NCBI GenBank assembly: GCA_945788155.1
Contig: CALZKX010000260.1
Span: 1-7,304, forward strand
Source: an uncultured Flavobacteriaceae bacterium
Lineage (GTDB): Bacteria > Bacteroidota > Bacteroidia > Flavobacteriales > Flavobacteriaceae
Direction of reading: 5' to 3'
DNA length: 7,304 nucleotides
Shown: positions 7,088 to 7,304 of the stretch, piece after piece
How positions within the stretch are numbered: position 1 is the first letter of the stretch
Layout of the letters: every line of letters begins with the position of its first letter
Translations under genes and position numbers: made by a program
Notes under the pieces: model-generated
Seen by the model: the letters and a program-made list of their open reading frames with translations, nothing else
Databases searched by the model: none
What the model was told of the DNA's origin: nothing

Positions 7088-7119
7088 AATTCTGAATTCA
7101 GAATTCTGAATTCAGAATT
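7088..7119. repeat. 32-bp perfect palindrome made of two tandem 14-bp palindromes
   Basis: TTCTGAATTCAGAA occurs at 7090-7103 and again immediately at 7104-7117. Each copy is its own reverse complement, and with AA before and TT after the whole 32 bp is a perfect palindrome. It contains three GAATTC sites. The core CTGAATT/AATTCAG recurs in the dnaX leader hairpin at 7026-7046. It lies between the candidate dnaX and rnpB promoters and could be a dimeric protein-binding site, a cruciform or transcript hairpin, or a copy of a genome-wide intergenic repeat. The sequence is certain; the function is unknown. Confidence 0.85.
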
Positions 7120-7168
7120 TAAGATGAGTTATTAACAATTGTCATATATTTTTATGGTATAATTATTG

Positions 7169-7176
7169 TAATTTTG
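7169..7176 (+). promoter_or_regulatory. Candidate -7 promoter element for rnpB
   Basis: TAATTTTG matches TAnnTTTG exactly and lies about 6 nt before the expected 5' end of the RNase P RNA near 7182, which is the right distance. No clean TTTG is present 19-20 bp upstream; that region is T-rich. The agreement between the motif position and the independently recognised RNA start makes this the best-supported promoter in the window. Confidence 0.6.
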
Positions 7177-7181
7177 TATTC

Positions 7182-7304
7182 AAGTAGATCGCCTTATCGC
7201 AGTGACTTTTAATGTTATTGAGGAAAGTCCGAACACCATAGTGCAACATAGTGGCTAACAGCCACCAGTCGTGAGGCTAGGAAAAGTGCAACAGAAAGGA
7301 TGTA
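7182..7304 (+). ncRNA. rnpB: RNase P RNA (bacterial class A-like), 5' part, cut by the right edge
   Basis: This is the catalytic RNA that matures tRNA 5' ends together with the RnpA protein. Seen: the near-invariant GAGGAAAGTCC at 7220-7230 followed by GAACACCATAG (P4 region), and the conserved GTGCAACAGAAA at 7286-7297. Local helices fit the family: a 7-bp P3-like hairpin with G-U pairs (7200-7206 with 7214-7220, 7-nt loop), a P8-like stem GTGGCT/AGCCAC at 7251-7265, and a P9-like stem AGTC/GGCT at 7267-7278 closed by a GTGA (GNRA) tetraloop. The 5' end is estimated from the upstream TAATTTTG element and could be off by a few bases. About 123 nt of an RNA usually 330-400 nt long are present; the 3' half, including the P4 partner strand, lies outside. 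Class A is inferred from the helix order and the lineage. Confidence 0.93.

Noticed and set aside
7139..7163. Sigma70-like TTGTCA (7139-7144) and TATAAT (7158-7163) upstream of rnpB
   Set aside because: The spacing is only 13 bp instead of about 17, and Bacteroidota use TAnnTTTG; the TAATTTTG at 7169-7176 fits the RNA start better.

Overview
The window looks like a chromosomal segment of a flavobacterium (Bacteroidota, family Flavobacteriaceae). The sequence is visibly AT-rich and start codons lack Shine-Dalgarno sequences. Candidate promoters carry the Bacteroidota TAnnTTTG element. The first gene ends in a type IX secretion sorting domain of the gliding-motility type, and the DnaX N-terminus has the form I associate with flavobacteria.

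Layout from left to right: (1) positions 1-2869, minus strand, a large secreted multidomain surface protein that is open at the left edge and probably lacks only a few C-terminal residues; (2) a divergent intergenic region of about 335 bp with a candidate promoter for the next gene and a doubtful 75-codon minus-strand ORF; (3) 3205-4110, plus strand, a short Ppx/GppA-family exopolyphosphatase; (4) a minus-strand run dnaX (7022-5256), a small lipoprotein gene (5256-4699) and miaE (4688-4107), which looks like one operon; (5) a palindrome-rich intergenic region of about 160 bp; (6) rnpB, the RNase P RNA gene, on the plus strand from about 7182 and cut by the right edge after about 123 nt.

The dnaX operon joins the replication clamp-loader subunit to an uncharacterised lipoprotein (TAATG stop/start overlap) and a diiron tRNA hydroxylase (10-nt gap). 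Its 3' end overlaps the convergent ppx gene by 4 bp. dnaX and rnpB are divergent. Candidate promoters for both flank a perfect 32-bp palindrome, and an 8-bp stem hairpin sits 3 nt upstream of the dnaX ATG.

I found no CRISPR array, transposon, phage gene or obvious new defence system. The observation most worth testing is an A AAA AAG heptamer in dnaX, in the same reading phase as the E. coli dnaX frameshift site. A -1 stop follows six codons later, predicting a gamma-like short form of 454 residues beside the 588-residue tau-like form. Other items worth a look are the palindrome and hairpin between dnaX and rnpB, the missing zinc module in DnaX, and the coupled lipoprotein.
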